DNA of 64,000 nucleotides from Rhizodiscina lignyota. Lineage: Eukaryota; Ascomycota; Dothideomycetes; Aulographales; Rhizodiscinaceae. The stretch is from positions 186,001 through 250,000 of the forward strand of contig ML978132.1 of NCBI GenBank assembly GCA_010015805.1, given 5' to 3'. A model generated the notes under the pieces. The model searched no databases. It was given only the letters and a program-made list of their open reading frames with translations, and was not told the DNA's origin. Below are positions 51,794-62,740 of the stretch, in pieces. The stretch's first letter is position 1; every line of letters begins with the position of its first letter. The position numbers were made by a program, and so were the translations under genes.

Positions 51794-52310
51794 GGAGGCT
51801 CACTTGTATGTGATCTGGAGTATACTAAACATTAGTGAGATTATCTCTGAAAGTTTACTTGTACGTGCTTTGGACTATACTAAATAATAGCGAACTCGTC
51901 GAAAACTTGCCTGTTGTTTACACTCAAGCACGATAGAGTACTTAGTCGCCAGGCAATCTACAAGACTGCAACGTCTTTCTCGCCATTACTCTTGCTCTTC
52001 AAGGTAAGTCAGAGCATCTCTGAATGGTTTAGTTCTACGCTCATTAGAGTATATTTGATTGTAGCAACACCGTTGACGAACTTGCACGCTGTATTAGATG
52101 TAGAGCCTATGTATATTGAAACCGCCGAGTAAGTTGTAACGTCTCAAGGCTAGCGACTCTTGCTATTTGAGGTCCGTGAAAGCGTCTTCGAAAGCTTCAT
52201 TCTACGCTTTTTGGAGCGTATCAAACAATAGCATACGGTTGCGAACTTACTATCCTTTGGTTGGTTGTAGAGGCTGTGCATCGCCACTGTCCGGCATATT
52301 GAAAGCTGCG
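51794..52310 (+). repeat. Degenerate tandem array of the ~170-bp repeat
   Basis: One truncated unit (51794-51836) and three fuller units starting near 51837, 52010 and 52178. Recurring landmarks: tctgaa-g-tt-a-tt-tacg, tggagtata, gttga-gaactt, ttag-tgtagaggct-t, ttgtaacgtctcaaggctagc and a final actcttgc. Period is about 167-173 bp. No shared coding frame is evident. Confidence 0.65.
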
Positions 52311-52637
52311 GCTGACTTTTCCGTTACCGTCAAGTGTCCCCTTGCCATAATGACTGAAACTAGCCGAGAAACCTAATCTAGACACCAAAGTATGAAGGTG
52401 CGCAAGAGCTGTAAAGGCTACGTTGTTATGTAGCTGTGTTGTGTGGAATAGCAGTGATGTTTTGTAGATGCTATTCACGGTGTGGTACACGAAAACCACA
52501 TAGAATAATGATGTTTTCTCAAGATTGGTCACAACTTTTTATTGTCCATTGTACTATTAATGCAACCCAACAAATATATGTACGGATTTTGACTTGTCAG
52601 CCTCCCCTCTCTTACCCTCCTCGCTCCCACCCCGACA

Positions 52638-53477
52638 CTAGTTTTCCTCGCCCAGATAGTCGTACGCAAGGAAAAGATCTTCGTCCCAGAGCTCGTAGCT
52701 ACCGATGAGGCAGTCAGAGCCATCGAACGCGTCGCCCATGATGTCGTCGGCGGGAAAGTCGACGCCAAGCAACGGATCCTGTTCGAAGAAGGAGTTGAAT
52801 TCTTCCAACGAGATTGTCTGGCCTGGGAAGAGAGCGTCCAGGTCGAGCGGAGCCTCTGCGTCGAGAGGCATGGCTTGGCCGTATTGCGCATTGCCGTCGT
52901 CGAAGGGCAGGTTAAAGATGTCTTCGTCAAGGATAAACTCGACGTTGTCGACAGGCAATGGCATGATGGTTTGGCTCGCTGAGCCCTCGTCGTCGACGTC
53001 GAAGGGGTTGTTGTCGACGGCAGCATGTGGTGCAAAGTCCTGCGACAATTGCAGTCTTAGGACTTCTTGATACCTTAGTATCTCGTCGTCGGCATAGTAC
53101 GGGATGCGACCGGTAGCTGAGGTGCCATTGAGCAGGCCGGTGACAGCTGGTTGAGCAGGGGCCTGCGGGAAATGCAGCCCTGTAGGATTGTTCGCTGCTA
53201 AGATGGGTATTCGAAACCCAAGATTGAGAGGTGGATGGTCGCTGAATCCATACTCATGGAGGCCTCTTTCTCCACTCCTTGAATCCACATGAGATAGTAT
53301 GGCTGTCCTTCGCAAAGCTTCGATGACTCACAGAACGGGAATATCGGGGACGCGGGCTCCATTGCGGCTATGGATCTCGCGATAATGGATCTCCAAGTCG
53401 GCCTGACGGCCCCTGAAGTTGCAGCCCGGCAGTGGGCAAGAATGGTGACGGGCGGCACGTCTGTGTGATGGAGCCAT
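52638..53477 (-). CDS. C2H2-finger protein with acidic tail, putative regulator (two exons)
   Basis: 261 residues from exons 53332-53477 and 52638-53277 (54-nt intron). Exon 1 encodes a basic start and one C2H2-type finger, CPLPGCNFRGRQADLEIHYREIH (C-x4-C-x11-H-x4-H). Exon 2 is mostly disordered and very acidic with aromatic and leucine residues (VEFILDEDIFNLPFDD, LFPGQTISLEEFNSFFEQD, SYELWDEDLFLAYDYLGEE), a pattern expected of a transcription-activation domain. I recognise no specific family. A nuclear activator is a reasonable but unproven guess. The splice restores frame from VL to SGERGLHE. Confidence 0.7.
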
Positions 53478-53689
53478 CTTTCTTGATGGTGTGATGAAAG
53501 AGATTGAAAAAAAAGAAGATGCGTGAGAAGGAATTTGCGAGGAAATTTATATTAGAGAAGAGGATGTGTAACACGGCGATTCTCGTCGTGCCGAGTGTCT
53601 GGCGTGGCGTGGCGTTTCTGGCATGTGTTCTTTAAAGAAGCTGTGGCCAATCATATCTCTTCTCCACTTACCCACCAGGTGTTTGCGCG

Positions 53690-54173
53690 TTACATATAAA
53701 GAAAGAACACACAAAAGTGGGGCAAGGCACAATCTTCTGATCTGACTTGAGGTGTTTGGCTTGAAATGCGTGACGAGAACGAAACACCTAACTCCTGTAA
53801 TCCATCTGTGACTTCAATAGCTTTGACAGTGAATTTTGGTAATATAGAGAAAGCACTACCTAGTGCTCGTCGAAGTTTCTTGCACACATAATGAGCGTTC
53901 TCAGAGTGAGTAAACATCAAAGACGTCCGGATTGAAGGATCTTCGGCGGCCGCTGGCAGAACTCTCATCCTATGGCATCAATGGAAATCTCACCGCCCTC
54001 AAAGCACTGCTGTAAAGTTCGGCGTGCGCTCTTAGTGGCTCCGACATCGCCGATCCTTTCCCAATATCGGCATTCCCAAAAGGGCTTTGTTCGGATCTAC
54101 TCCGAGCTGGAAAGCCATCCCCGAGCATTTTCAGAACCTTGTTAGTACTTCGTCTAGGAGCATTCTTGTGCAT
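53690..54173 (-). other. Two abutting protein-like frames, possible unrecognised gene
   Basis: ATG-started minus frames of 67 codons (53970-54173; NKVLKMLGDGFPARSRSEQS) and 92 codons (53690-53968; SIRTSLMFTHSENAHYVCKK) follow each other. Composition is protein-like but I found no intron joining them cleanly and recognise no family. Could be a small gene, a remnant, or chance. Confidence 0.25.
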
Positions 54174-54517
54174 TCACATATCCTTTGCACCAATGTAGTA
54201 GGAGGATGATGATTACTTAGCCAGTGGAATCGATGATATAATGCGCCACAGTGATAGGGTTACCAAGTATCAACAGGCCATGATTAGACCGTGCTTGTCA
54301 CAGTGCATACTCCATAACCAATTAGTGACGCGAGAAGATGGAGTTAAGGTAGATTCAGCGAGGGGTTCGGTCTTTGTAATGGCTCACCTGGGGCTGACCA
54401 TGTTTAGGTAAACTGCAATATCGAAACACTAGCGATGCCCGACTGAAGCCATGACGAGACACAAGAGGAGATATGTAGTATAAATCCAGCAGAAAATCTG
54501 CATTGGAGATTTAATTG

Positions 54518-54541
54518 GCATCAGAATTAGCATCAGAATCA
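54518..54541. repeat. Two-copy 12-bp direct repeat
   Basis: gcatcagaatta then gcatcagaatca, about 50 bp upstream of the alcohol dehydrogenase start. Confidence 0.75.
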
Positions 54542-54588
54542 ACATAGCAAGAAACTCAAGAAAGAATCCAACTATCTACGGATCAACA

Positions 54589-55677
54589 ATGACTTCCACC
54601 AACAACGTCCTCCGCCAAATCGACGGCAAGATTCACCAAACCTCTATGCCGAATGCGTCTCTGAAACCAAATCAAGTCCGCGTCAAGATCACTCACAGTG
54701 GTTTCTGCGGCACTGACCATACGTATATGCCTTACGGTATTGCGCTCGGTCATGAAGGTGTTGGGACTGTCGAGGAAGTTGGAAGCAGCGTTACTGATCT
54801 CAATGTTGGAGACCGGGTCGGAGGCGGATACTATCGAGGCGTTCGTCTTCCTATTCATCAGTTAGGCCAATACCTATTCTAACAGTATTCAGAGCTGTGG
54901 GAAGTGCAAATATTGCACGACCGGCAGAGAATCCTGGTGCTACACCCGCGACATGTACGGCGAATCCAACACAGACAACGGCACCCTCTCCGATCACTTC
55001 ATCGCTGAAGAGACATACCTGTACAAGATCCCAGATAACATGCCTTCCGAGGAAGCAGCGCCGCTGCAGTGCGCTGGAGCGACCGTCTACAAAGCTCTAG
55101 TTGATCATATTAGGAGTGGTGATCGCGTTGGAATCCAAGGAATTGGAGGTTTGGGCCACCTAGCTATCCAGTTCGCAGCGAAACTGGGAGCAACAGTCGT
55201 CGTATTAAGTACCACTCGTAGTAAAGAGCAGGAAGCCAAGGACTTTGGTGCTCACGAGTTCTACCTTATGGACGAAGTTGAGAAGTTGTCGGCACCAATT
55301 GACCTGCTCATTCTCACCGGCTCCAGGTTTCCCGATTTCGAGAGGTATGTGAGATCACCAGGCGCAAGTGAGCTCGGCTAACGCCACAAAGATTCTTCAA
55401 GAAGGAGATCCTATCAAGAAACGCCACCATCGTACCGATTTCCGGCGATATGAATCAAATGGTCCTCCCAATGCCTTCCACTCTCTTCAATGGCTATAAC
55501 ATCTCGCCGAGCCTGGTCGCCGACCGCAAGACCCACAGGGACATGCTTAACTTCGCTGCCGTCCATCAGATTCATCCAGTGATTGAGCAGTTTCCTCTGA
55601 CCGTGGAAGGCCTAACTGAGGCGGTGAAGAAGATGGAAAGTGGACATCTGCGGTATCGCGCCGTTCTCGCGAATTAA
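54589..55677 (+). CDS. Zinc-dependent alcohol dehydrogenase family protein (three exons)
   Basis: 329 residues from exons 54589-54840, 54893-55344 and 55392-55677 (introns 52 and 47 nt; the first donor GTTCGT is weak). Medium-chain dehydrogenase/reductase with catalytic zinc residues in HSGFCGTDHTY and ALGHEGVGTVEEVG, a structural zinc loop CGKCKYCTTGRESWC, and the NAD(P)-binding motif GIQGIGGLGHLAIQFAAKLGA. Closest in style to fungal cinnamyl/mannitol-type or NADP-dependent alcohol dehydrogenases; substrate unknown. At 329 residues it is slightly short for the family but nothing essential is missing. Cytosolic. Confidence 0.87.
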
Positions 55678-56050
55678 CGAGAGAAAGATGAAGTTCCTCA
55701 TGACTGATCTGGATAATAAATTTATAAGCGCTCTTCGATTTTCCTAGACCATAGGTTAATAAGAAATGTTTGACAATACTTTTCAACCGATCGTCTCGAC
55801 CTGCAGAACGAACACTCGAAGTCCAGCAAACAGAAGGCTGTATTTTCAGATTTGGCATGACAAGGACACACTACGCTAGATTGAATCGATTGAGCTCGGT
55901 GCGTTCGACTTCGAATTTAATCTGCTCCGCTTTGTTGAACCCGTGGGTTTGCCTGCCGGATATATGGATTGCGAGAGAGATGATTGAGGTTTGGTACCTA
56001 TCCAAAGTGCTATCGTACAAACAGTCAACCTCTCCTCATTCCTTCAACGC
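55678..56050. other. Convergent intergenic
   Basis: 3' regions of the dehydrogenase and the glycosyltransferase. No gene supported. Confidence 0.5.
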
Positions 56051-57420
56051 TCATGCTTGCTTCTTATGCACTACTGGGCCGTGACCCCTCTCTGCCAACG
56101 GCTTATGCTTCCAGACAGACTCTCTTGCACCTTCTCCGAGAGTATCTGTCTTGCTCTCCTCTTTCTTCTCAACTCCACTCTTATCACTCCGAAGGTCATC
56201 GCCAAGACCCAAATCCCAATACGGCTTCGTCCTTACTCCATCAACGACGCGCTCCTTGCCCTTCTTGGCGACCTCCTTCTCTCCATAGCTGATATCCTTC
56301 AGCTCATCCATCTCTTCTCCACCCGGGCTGACAATGTGCGCCCTGAAAATCTCGACGACCTCTTCCATTCCACCATCCAGTCTTGCCTGTTCCCATGCTG
56401 CTGCGGCCTTCCACCACCGCGCACGCATCACGTCGTCGAAGTTCTCGCGACCAGCCTCCACGGATTCAGAGACGCCCCTCGCCCAGGGCATGTCCATGCT
56501 ATAATGGAGATAATGGAAACCAACCACCAGATCATCCTTCCAGACATTCGGATGGGAGTCGCGCAAGGTCTTCGAAGCATTGTAGTACCACCGCAACGGC
56601 ACGAAGCCGTCCTTGAAGAAGTTGGTAAGGAAGTCTTGGAAGAAGGCATGGTCGGGGACTTCTGCTACTTTGCCAGAGGGTGTGAGATTGCGCAGTCTTG
56701 AGTGGATTGAATCTCGGAGTTCCCTGGAGGGATTGAAGACGAAGAGGCCACTGTTGATGAGATGATGTGTTCGTGGATCAGCCGCCGTTGGGTTTGAGCC
56801 AGCAAGAGCAGGTTGGTCTTGCTCTTTGGTATACGGGCAGTTTTCGGGCTCCCTGAAACACGCGTATCAGTAAGTTACTAAATACTTAAATGCAGAATTC
56901 CTTACCGTTCGTTTGGATCGAGGTTGCAACAACAAAGTTGCGTTGCCACCAGAGACACAGAAGACGTTAGAGCGTATGCGTAGCTGAAGACAGTATCCAT
57001 GTTCTTTAATACAAGCATATCCGCGTCAAGGTAGCACACCTTATCGTACTCGACCAATTCGAAGACGCGTAGCTTGGTCCAGGTATCACCAAAGCGTTCA
57101 TCAAGACTCTCTTCCTTTGTGGGGTCATCTAGAGGAGGTAATACCGTGTACACTTTGCGAAGGATGATGTTGGCCTGCTTAGACTCGAGCTCAAGGCAAC
57201 GTACCGCGTCTTCTTCGACCGAAGGAGTGTAGAGAACGATGAGGGGGAGTGTGGAACCGCATGTTTGAAGCGACCAGGCGAGAACGATGGCGCCAGCAAG
57301 ATAGCTGGAGTCCGTGACCAGTGTCGCATACGCGTGCTTGTAGGCCTCACCAGTGGAAAGACCCATGTAGAAGGATTTCCTGTCCCGGAAAGGGACAGGA
57401 TCGAAAGGCGAATGAGACAT
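56051..57420 (-). CDS. Glycosyltransferase family 8, glycogenin-like (two exons)
   Basis: 438 residues from exons 56906-57420 and 56051-56852 (53-nt intron). ATG at 57420; the upstream extension starts at GTG. The GT-A fold begins AYATLVTDSSYLAGAIVLAWSL, contains the metal-binding DxD in KVCYLDADMLVLKNMD, and in exon 2 HHLINSGLFVFNPSRELRDS, PDHAFFQDFL and LRWYYNASKTL. This matches fungal GT8 proteins annotated as glycogenin- or galactinol-synthase-like. No signal peptide or transmembrane helix, so cytosolic. The tail after about residue 330 is charged and disordered. Acceptor is unknown; autoglucosylation cannot be claimed. Confidence 0.87.
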
Positions 57421-57975
57421 CTGGTATATCGTCACACAGATTCAGAGCGAACTGAAGGACATGGGTAATCACGAGAAAAGAAGTTCGACTGTTTGTGTCA
57501 TATTGGTTGAAGTTGAAGAAAGCGGATGCGAAACTATTTGGGAAATTGCACTTTGAACGCGTCGTGCGCGTCGTGCGGTCTACTTCGCTTTGTGTCGGCT
57601 CGCGACGTCATCGATGAAGAATTGGTATTCCGTGAAGGTTGAGCCGTCTAATACGTGACTATCAGCTCCGTTCAAGTTGTCGTCCTTCAAACTAAAACGT
57701 ATGGGATTAAAAAGGAGCTCTGCTGGAGGTTCGTGAGGAAGGGCAGGAGCGTCATGTGTGTCTGTGGGTTAGGTCTTGGGAAAGGGGCTTCAATGTCATC
57801 CAAACCCATCCCCTGGCATCCAATTGTAAGCAAGAGCTTACATAAATTCAGTGGACTTGTCCAGAAAATTTCATACAACATGAGCATTTCGATACAAGAA
57901 TATAGGACTCGACCTTGCTACTTCACCGGAGCAGCTCTATCTGTGGATGGCGCGATGACTGCTATTCTTCGTTCT
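57421..57975. other. Intergenic, nothing supported
   Basis: Upstream of the GT8 gene and downstream of the second HET gene. A 113-codon plus frame starting at GTG (57655) and a 66-codon minus frame look random. Confidence 0.5.
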
Positions 57976-59367
57976 TTAGATCATCTTCACCGTTGATGTC
58001 TCGTTCTGTTTTATCAAGCCGACAAATATTCCTGCAGTATACTTCGTTTCACCATTAGTCTCCCATCGAGCCATTCCCGGAGCTCCAAAAGTCCATCTCA
58101 GTGATGCCGACACGAGTAATGTTACATTGTCATCCGGAGAAAGATCCTCGCACAAGAACAAGTATCCTGCACTTGAATCAACTGTTCTGCAATGACTTTT
58201 GAATCCCATCTGCTCTAGACAGTAGAACATCGAGTCCTCCACGGGGATATCTTCCGATCCAAATTCCGTAGCAGCAGTGAGCCAGCCCCGGATGAATTTC
58301 TCGCCTTCATCACCCAGCTGGCCAGGTTTTAGGACGACCATCTCATCCAGATATAGGGCGCCGTCTTCCCAATGGCCAGGTTGTTTCTCACCCCAACAAT
58401 GCCATGGCAGTATCGCCGGCAAATCTCCTTCACTACTTGGTCTCCACGTCTTTGTCCTCTCCTCGCTCCTTGCTGCTAGTGAGTAGATGAACGAGTAATC
58501 GCCCTTCCGCTCACATAATGCCATAAATTCTTCGCACGCATTGCCCTCTGGGGACAGACTTGCGAGATCCGCTGTCATGGGGCCGATCATTGCATAGAAG
58601 TGATCTTCAGCACGTTCTTGCACGCGCCGGTCCATATTGGCCATGACCTGCAGCGCCGACCGCTCTTGATACGCAGCAGTCATCCAGTCGACAATGAGAT
58701 CCTCGAAAGCGGAGAGGGATGGATAAGCTTGCGCTTTTTCGAAACTTCTCATGGGAAGCTTTGAGAGTGTGTAGCCGATGCGGTTGAGGAACGTGTCCCC
58801 AGATATGGCGGTCACCAGATTATAACTAGCGCCTGGAAGAGGCACAGGGGAGGCGCAGGTGAAGGAAAGGGTGTAACTATTAACAACCTCTTGATACGTC
58901 CACGCGCGGGTAATCCATGGCTCGCTTTCGAGGGCCTCTAATGCAGCTTCGTCTATCGTGTCGGAGATGAGCATCTGTTCGAGAGCGAGGGTTGAGGTCT
59001 CAGAGAGTACGACGATGACTTCTTGCGCCTGGGAATAGATGAACCCCATGCTGGCGAGTGTAAACCGCTTCTGATCTGGGTCAGACGGGACGCAGAACGC
59101 ATCGATCCAGAAACGGTGGCAGTCGGGCCGCTGATGAATTGCAGCATATAGACCTGGGATTGTATTCGAAGATACAGATTTGGAGGCGTCAAACGGGTTT
59201 GGTGCTCTTTTGGTACCCCATGTATAGGAAATACATATGAAGTCCTTAGGATGTTGTTGCGACGCGTCGACCTCTTCGCTTGTGAGCCACCACCTCCGAC
59301 CTCCTATTTCCAGAGTGGTGGGATCATCACTGACGGAAGACGAGTCTACGAGAAAGTAGAGAAGCAT
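57976..59367 (-). CDS. HET-domain protein, second copy
   Basis: 463 residues, single exon, ATG at 59367. Unlike the first HET gene, the HET domain starts near the N-terminus: DFICISYTWGTKR, HRFWIDAFCVPSDPDQKRF...MGFIYSQAQEVIVVLSE, and EPWITRAWTYQEVVNS. It continues with QERSALQVMANMDRRVQERAEDHFYAMIG, typical of HET proteins. The C-terminal part has no known partner domain. It is not a recent duplicate of the gene at 48.9 kb, as layout and sequence differ. Likely role in heterokaryon incompatibility or a related death response. Confidence 0.88.
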   Translation of the reverse strand: MLLYFLVDSSSVSDDPTTLEIGGRRWWLTSEEVDASQQHPKDFICISYTWGTKRAPNPFDASKSVSSNTIPGLYAAIHQRPDCHRFWIDAFCVPSDPDQKRFTLASMGFIYSQAQEVIVVLSETSTLALEQMLISDTIDEAALEALESEPWITRAWTYQEVVNSYTLSFTCASPVPLPGASYNLVTAISGDTFLNRIGYTLSKLPMRSFEKAQAYPSLSAFEDLIVDWMTAAYQERSALQVMANMDRRVQERAEDHFYAMIGPMTADLASLSPEGNACEEFMALCERKGDYSFIYSLAARSEERTKTWRPSSEGDLPAILPWHCWGEKQPGHWEDGALYLDEMVVLKPGQLGDEGEKFIRGWLTAATEFGSEDIPVEDSMFYCLEQMGFKSHCRTVDSSAGYLFLCEDLSPDDNVTLLVSASLRWTFGAPGMARWETNGETKYTAGIFVGLIKQNETSTVKMI

Positions 59368-59904
59368 CTTACTCTCATCTGAAGAATCGTACTGAGAGAA
59401 ACTGGAAGGCGAAAGAAAGGACGATCAATTACCTGCCTTGCTTTTTTCCCAACGAGGCTGATTTAAGCGCGTCCATTTCTGTGCAGCTGCATATCGATGA
59501 AGCGACAGTTCCTCCTATATACCCTCACATTGTCTTGTGTTCAAGAGGATACAGCAGGTACAGTATAAGAAGTCTTTGTAAGAAGTCTTTGTGGAAGATA
59601 CGCGAGGTGAAGAAATGATCTTGGCGAGCAATTTGTCATTGGAGACTTTCGAAGCAATCGATCGTCATTGTTACAGTAGCTCCTCCTCCGCCGATCGGGT
59701 TTATGCCCTGACTTTGGCTCTCGCCACTTCGTGACACATATAGTGAGCTATATAAATATACAAGTGCTCTAGGACTCTTTGAAGCAATTCAGTGAATAGT
59801 TTCCATTCCTTATCGACCTGGTGTCACCTACATCTTCCCAGTTTCACTACGGTACTCCCCAGGAACCAACAATTCATACTCCGTACATCAATTTTCTGTC
59901 CAAA
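59368..59904. promoter_or_regulatory. Divergent promoter region, HET gene and GFA gene
   Basis: 537 bp between outward-facing starts. Contains a 13-bp tandem repeat taagaagtctttg at 59566-59591 and a TATATAAATATA-like segment at about 59749-59760, roughly 145 bp before the GFA start. Confidence 0.5.
59566..59591. repeat. Two-copy 13-bp tandem repeat
   Basis: taagaagtctttg twice without a gap, in the promoter region. Confidence 0.85.
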
Positions 59905-60489
59905 ATGTCCTCCAACACACCAGTAATAACAGGCTCATGCCGCTGCCGCTCAGTTCAATATTATACAACCACACCTCCACGCTCCAAAGCTTGCAACTTC
60001 TGCCACTGCCAGACCTGCCGGCGGCTCTCAGGCGCGCCATTTCTGCCCTTTGCCGACTTTGATACAGCATCAGTTCTCTTCTTCTCTGCCGCATCTTCCA
60101 AGGCCCTTCCCAACTCGCCGAAATCTCCATTTAAGACGGGCATTGCTTCCACGCCATCAACATCCGCTGCATCCGAGCCAGCGCCTCTTCAGGAAGCCGT
60201 TGAAAAGGTACCGGCATTGAAGGAGTATCGTGCATCGCCGCATGCTTCGCGTTTCTTTTGTGGGGATTGTGGGAGTCAGCTTGCGATGTGGTATGATGCG
60301 GAGCCTGGGATGTTGGGGTTAACGCTGGGCACGATGGATGAGGAGAGCATGGAGAAGATAGAGGGAGGGTTGAAGGGCAAAGGCCATATCTGGGTAAAGG
60401 AGAAGGCTGGATGGTTTGATCTGCCGGATGATGGGAGCACGAGGCTCGAGACGATGGGTAATTCGGATCGGCTATTGGAAGGGAAGTGA
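59905..60489 (+). CDS. GFA/CENP-V family protein
   Basis: 194 residues, single exon; ATG at 59905 because the earlier in-frame codon is GTG. Glutathione-dependent formaldehyde-activating (GFA) fold with zinc-ligand cysteines in GSCRCRSVQY, CHCQTCRRLSGAPF and FFCGDCGSQLAMW. The family binds zinc and includes S-hydroxymethylglutathione synthases, but most fungal members have no proven reaction. A Ser/Pro-rich insert of about 50 residues separates the first and second Cys groups, longer than usual. Cytosolic. Confidence 0.85.
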   Translation: MSSNTPVITGSCRCRSVQYYTTTPPRSKACNFCHCQTCRRLSGAPFLPFADFDTASVLFFSAASSKALPNSPKSPFKTGIASTPSTSAASEPAPLQEAVEKVPALKEYRASPHASRFFCGDCGSQLAMWYDAEPGMLGLTLGTMDEESMEKIEGGLKGKGHIWVKEKAGWFDLPDDGSTRLETMGNSDRLLEGK

Positions 60490-60938
60490 GGGCTTCAAAT
60501 TCTAATTTGGTGTCCATTAGATGAACCGAGGAAAGGAGAAAAGGAAAATGGCGCAGGTCTCACACCGATTATGACGTAAAGAAGACTCTAATATAGCAAG
60601 GAAACGTCCACCGTAACTCCATTTGGATATTGTCAAAGCTGTGATACAAGAGCTTTCTATTAAGTTGCCAACGCTATCCTTCAATCTCCAAAACTCGCCT
60701 GTCCAAAAGGCCCGCCGCAGAAGTCCCGTGCGCACGGTTGCTCCCCTAAAGAAATCGACCGATACCAATGCTGCCTGTACTGATTCTTATCCTTGTCATG
60801 GTCGTGGGTCCGTAGTATGATGCGTGCCCTGCACGTGCTTGACGTGATGCTTGTTTCATTCGCGCGTGAGATGTGTGCGTTATTTGGTATTCGCAGTTTG
60901 ATATGCCATCTCGTAGCGTTGCCATGCGCGATCGTCGT
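60490..60938. other. Convergent intergenic
   Basis: 3' regions of the GFA and YOP1 genes. No supported feature. Confidence 0.5.
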
Positions 60939-61858
60939 TTACTCGGCCTTGCCAGCCTGAGCGCGCAGGTTCTCGGAGGTCTGACCGCCGGCCTGGAAGT
61001 AGCGGGCGAAGACAGGCTGGAGGAAGGAGCGGAAGACGATCTGAGCACCACTGTGCGCCGTCATTAGACCAGTCCCAGTCTTTGAGGGCAGTCAAACTTA
61101 CGAAGTCTGGGGCAGAGCCATCCAGAGGACCAAGACAAACTTGAAGGTGTAGTAGAATGCTGTAATATGTCAGGTGTCGGAATAGGCATTAACGAGTCGC
61201 GGAGACATACGGAACCAGTAAACGGCATTGACTGCGCTCTCGAAGACACTGTGAGCGCGTTAGTGCATTATCCTGAGACACTCCCATTATTGATGGCCTC
61301 GGCCGAAACTTACGTCAGGAAGGCGTAGACGACCCAGTACTATACTTCAGTTAGTATCTGTGCCCAAACTCCATCTGGATTGTGTGGAAGAGGCGATTAG
61401 ATAGGTGTATGTTGCAGGAGACATACCGTCAACCACTATTTGCGAAGTTAGCATTTGACTGCATTTGAACAGCTTGCCTCTCAGAGGCTGACAGAAAGCT
61501 CACCTGAGTATCATCCGCTTGTCCAGATGTGAACAAGGCTTCCAGAGAGTAGTATCCAGGAATGACGAAGCCTGCAATGTTCACAAGGAACTCTCCGGCA
61601 ATGTTGAAGAAGATCAGGAAGAAGTAGAGCGCGGCGAGGCCGAGCACGACGTATGTCTTCGGGACGTTGGTCTGCTGCTCAAAGTTGTTGAGCGCAGGGT
61701 ACTTGGAAAGCTGCGCACACAGTCAAGTCAATATATGAGCGTATTTAGGAGCATAGAAGAGGCCGCGACGGGGCAACAAAGGACGTTGGGCATGCGACAT
61801 GGCGTACCTCCTTATCGAGCTGCGAGATTTGGTGCTGTGCGCGATCTTGGAAAGACAT
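60939..61858 (-). CDS. YOP1: YOP1/REEP/DP1 ER-shaping protein (seven exons, one of 9 nt)
   Basis: 166 residues from exons 61808-61858, 61504-61710, 61427-61435, 61314-61339, 61211-61248, 61102-61159 and 60939-61050; introns 97, 68, 87, 65, 51, 51 nt, all GT-AG with frames adding up. Exon 3 is only 9 nt and encodes Trp-Leu-Thr, completing the conserved QWLTYWVVYAFLTVFE. Two hydrophobic hairpins (LGLAALYFFLIFFNIAG, PGYYSLEAL; then WVVYAFLT, WFPFYYTFKFVLVLWM) wedge into ER membrane to curve tubules. The N-terminal FQDRAQHQISQLDKELSKYP and the C-terminal helix RSFLQPVFARYF also match. Length equals the family norm of about 170. Divergent from the RFX gene. Confidence 0.93.
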
Positions 61859-62740
61859 GGCGGCGGTTGGGAGCTTCTGTCAACGTTGTAGAACAAGGTG
61901 AAGCAGGAGAAAGAGAGCTATTTAAAGCGGATTGAGGCTTGTGATGTTTCGCAGCGTGTGGTTGTTTGACGATGGATCTGTGGAGGGGAAGCGTGGCAGC
62001 CAAAAGCTGGTCACCGCGATGACGCTCGTCCATTCTTGGCGCCTGAAACAACCCGGTGCCGCCCAGCTTGCACAAAGAACAGGGCAGTCACACCAATGGA
62101 AGCGATGATAAATGCGAAAAAATTGCTCAGCTCAATAAAGATAGAAATTCCGTAAAAGTAAGAGCAGCACAGTCAATATATTTCCATAACCATTGCCAGC
62201 TGGGCGAGCGGCGTGCACGTGGCTGGAGCTTCTCCGGCGTTCTGCCGACGACCGGCCGCGCGCCGCTGGTTGTCCCGCTGCGATGTTTACCATCAACAGA
62301 CGCAGCTTCACTTGCCTACCGACATCCACTCCACCCGACAGCGCCGCGGACCACTTTCTAACGTCGCAAACTCTGCAGTGGCCCAATACTTGAAGCTGAG
62401 AATATCCACCACTCGCTCATTCGCAGGCGCATGCGATTTTAGTGTGCCGTTGCACCGACAACGGCCCTTAACCCAACCACCCGTAAATCGACTCTGCCCA
62501 CCTTCTGCCTCCACTTCGAACACCCGTCGCAAAACTTTCGGTCCACCAATCTCTCTCCAGCAACGCTCGTTCATCAATTGCCCGTCAAATTTGGTCGGCG
62601 TATGATACAAACTTTGCGATCGCAGGCTGATTGTTTGGTACACACCCCACAACATCAACAATCGCCCCACTCGACCTCGAGGGTTGCATACTAATAATTT
62701 CGCAAAAGTATCGCTATCCGTCAACATTTTCTCCTTCAAT
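61859..62740. promoter_or_regulatory. Divergent promoter and long leader, YOP1 and RFX genes
   Basis: 882 bp between outward-facing starts. The right-hand 500 bp look like a long 5' leader of the RFX gene (C-rich, with open frames up to 130 codons but no family match). Confidence 0.5.

Larger units (their letters stand above)
50954..52637. other. Intergenic with degenerate tandem repeat family and Cys-rich frame
   Basis: Holds the repeat units at about 51031-51190 and 51794-52310 and the possible small gene at 51246-51515. Elsewhere nothing is supported. Confidence 0.5.
53478..54588. other. Intergenic with two adjacent possible small frames
   Basis: Promoters of the divergent C2H2 and alcohol dehydrogenase genes must lie here. 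Minus frames 53970-54173 and 53690-53968 abut and are described separately. A 12-bp direct repeat (gcatcagaatta, gcatcagaatca) lies at 54518-54541. Confidence 0.5.

Noticed and set aside
48865-59367. Secondary-metabolite gene cluster around the dehydrogenase and glycosyltransferase
   Set aside because: No backbone synthase (PKS, NRPS, terpene cyclase) is present in the window.
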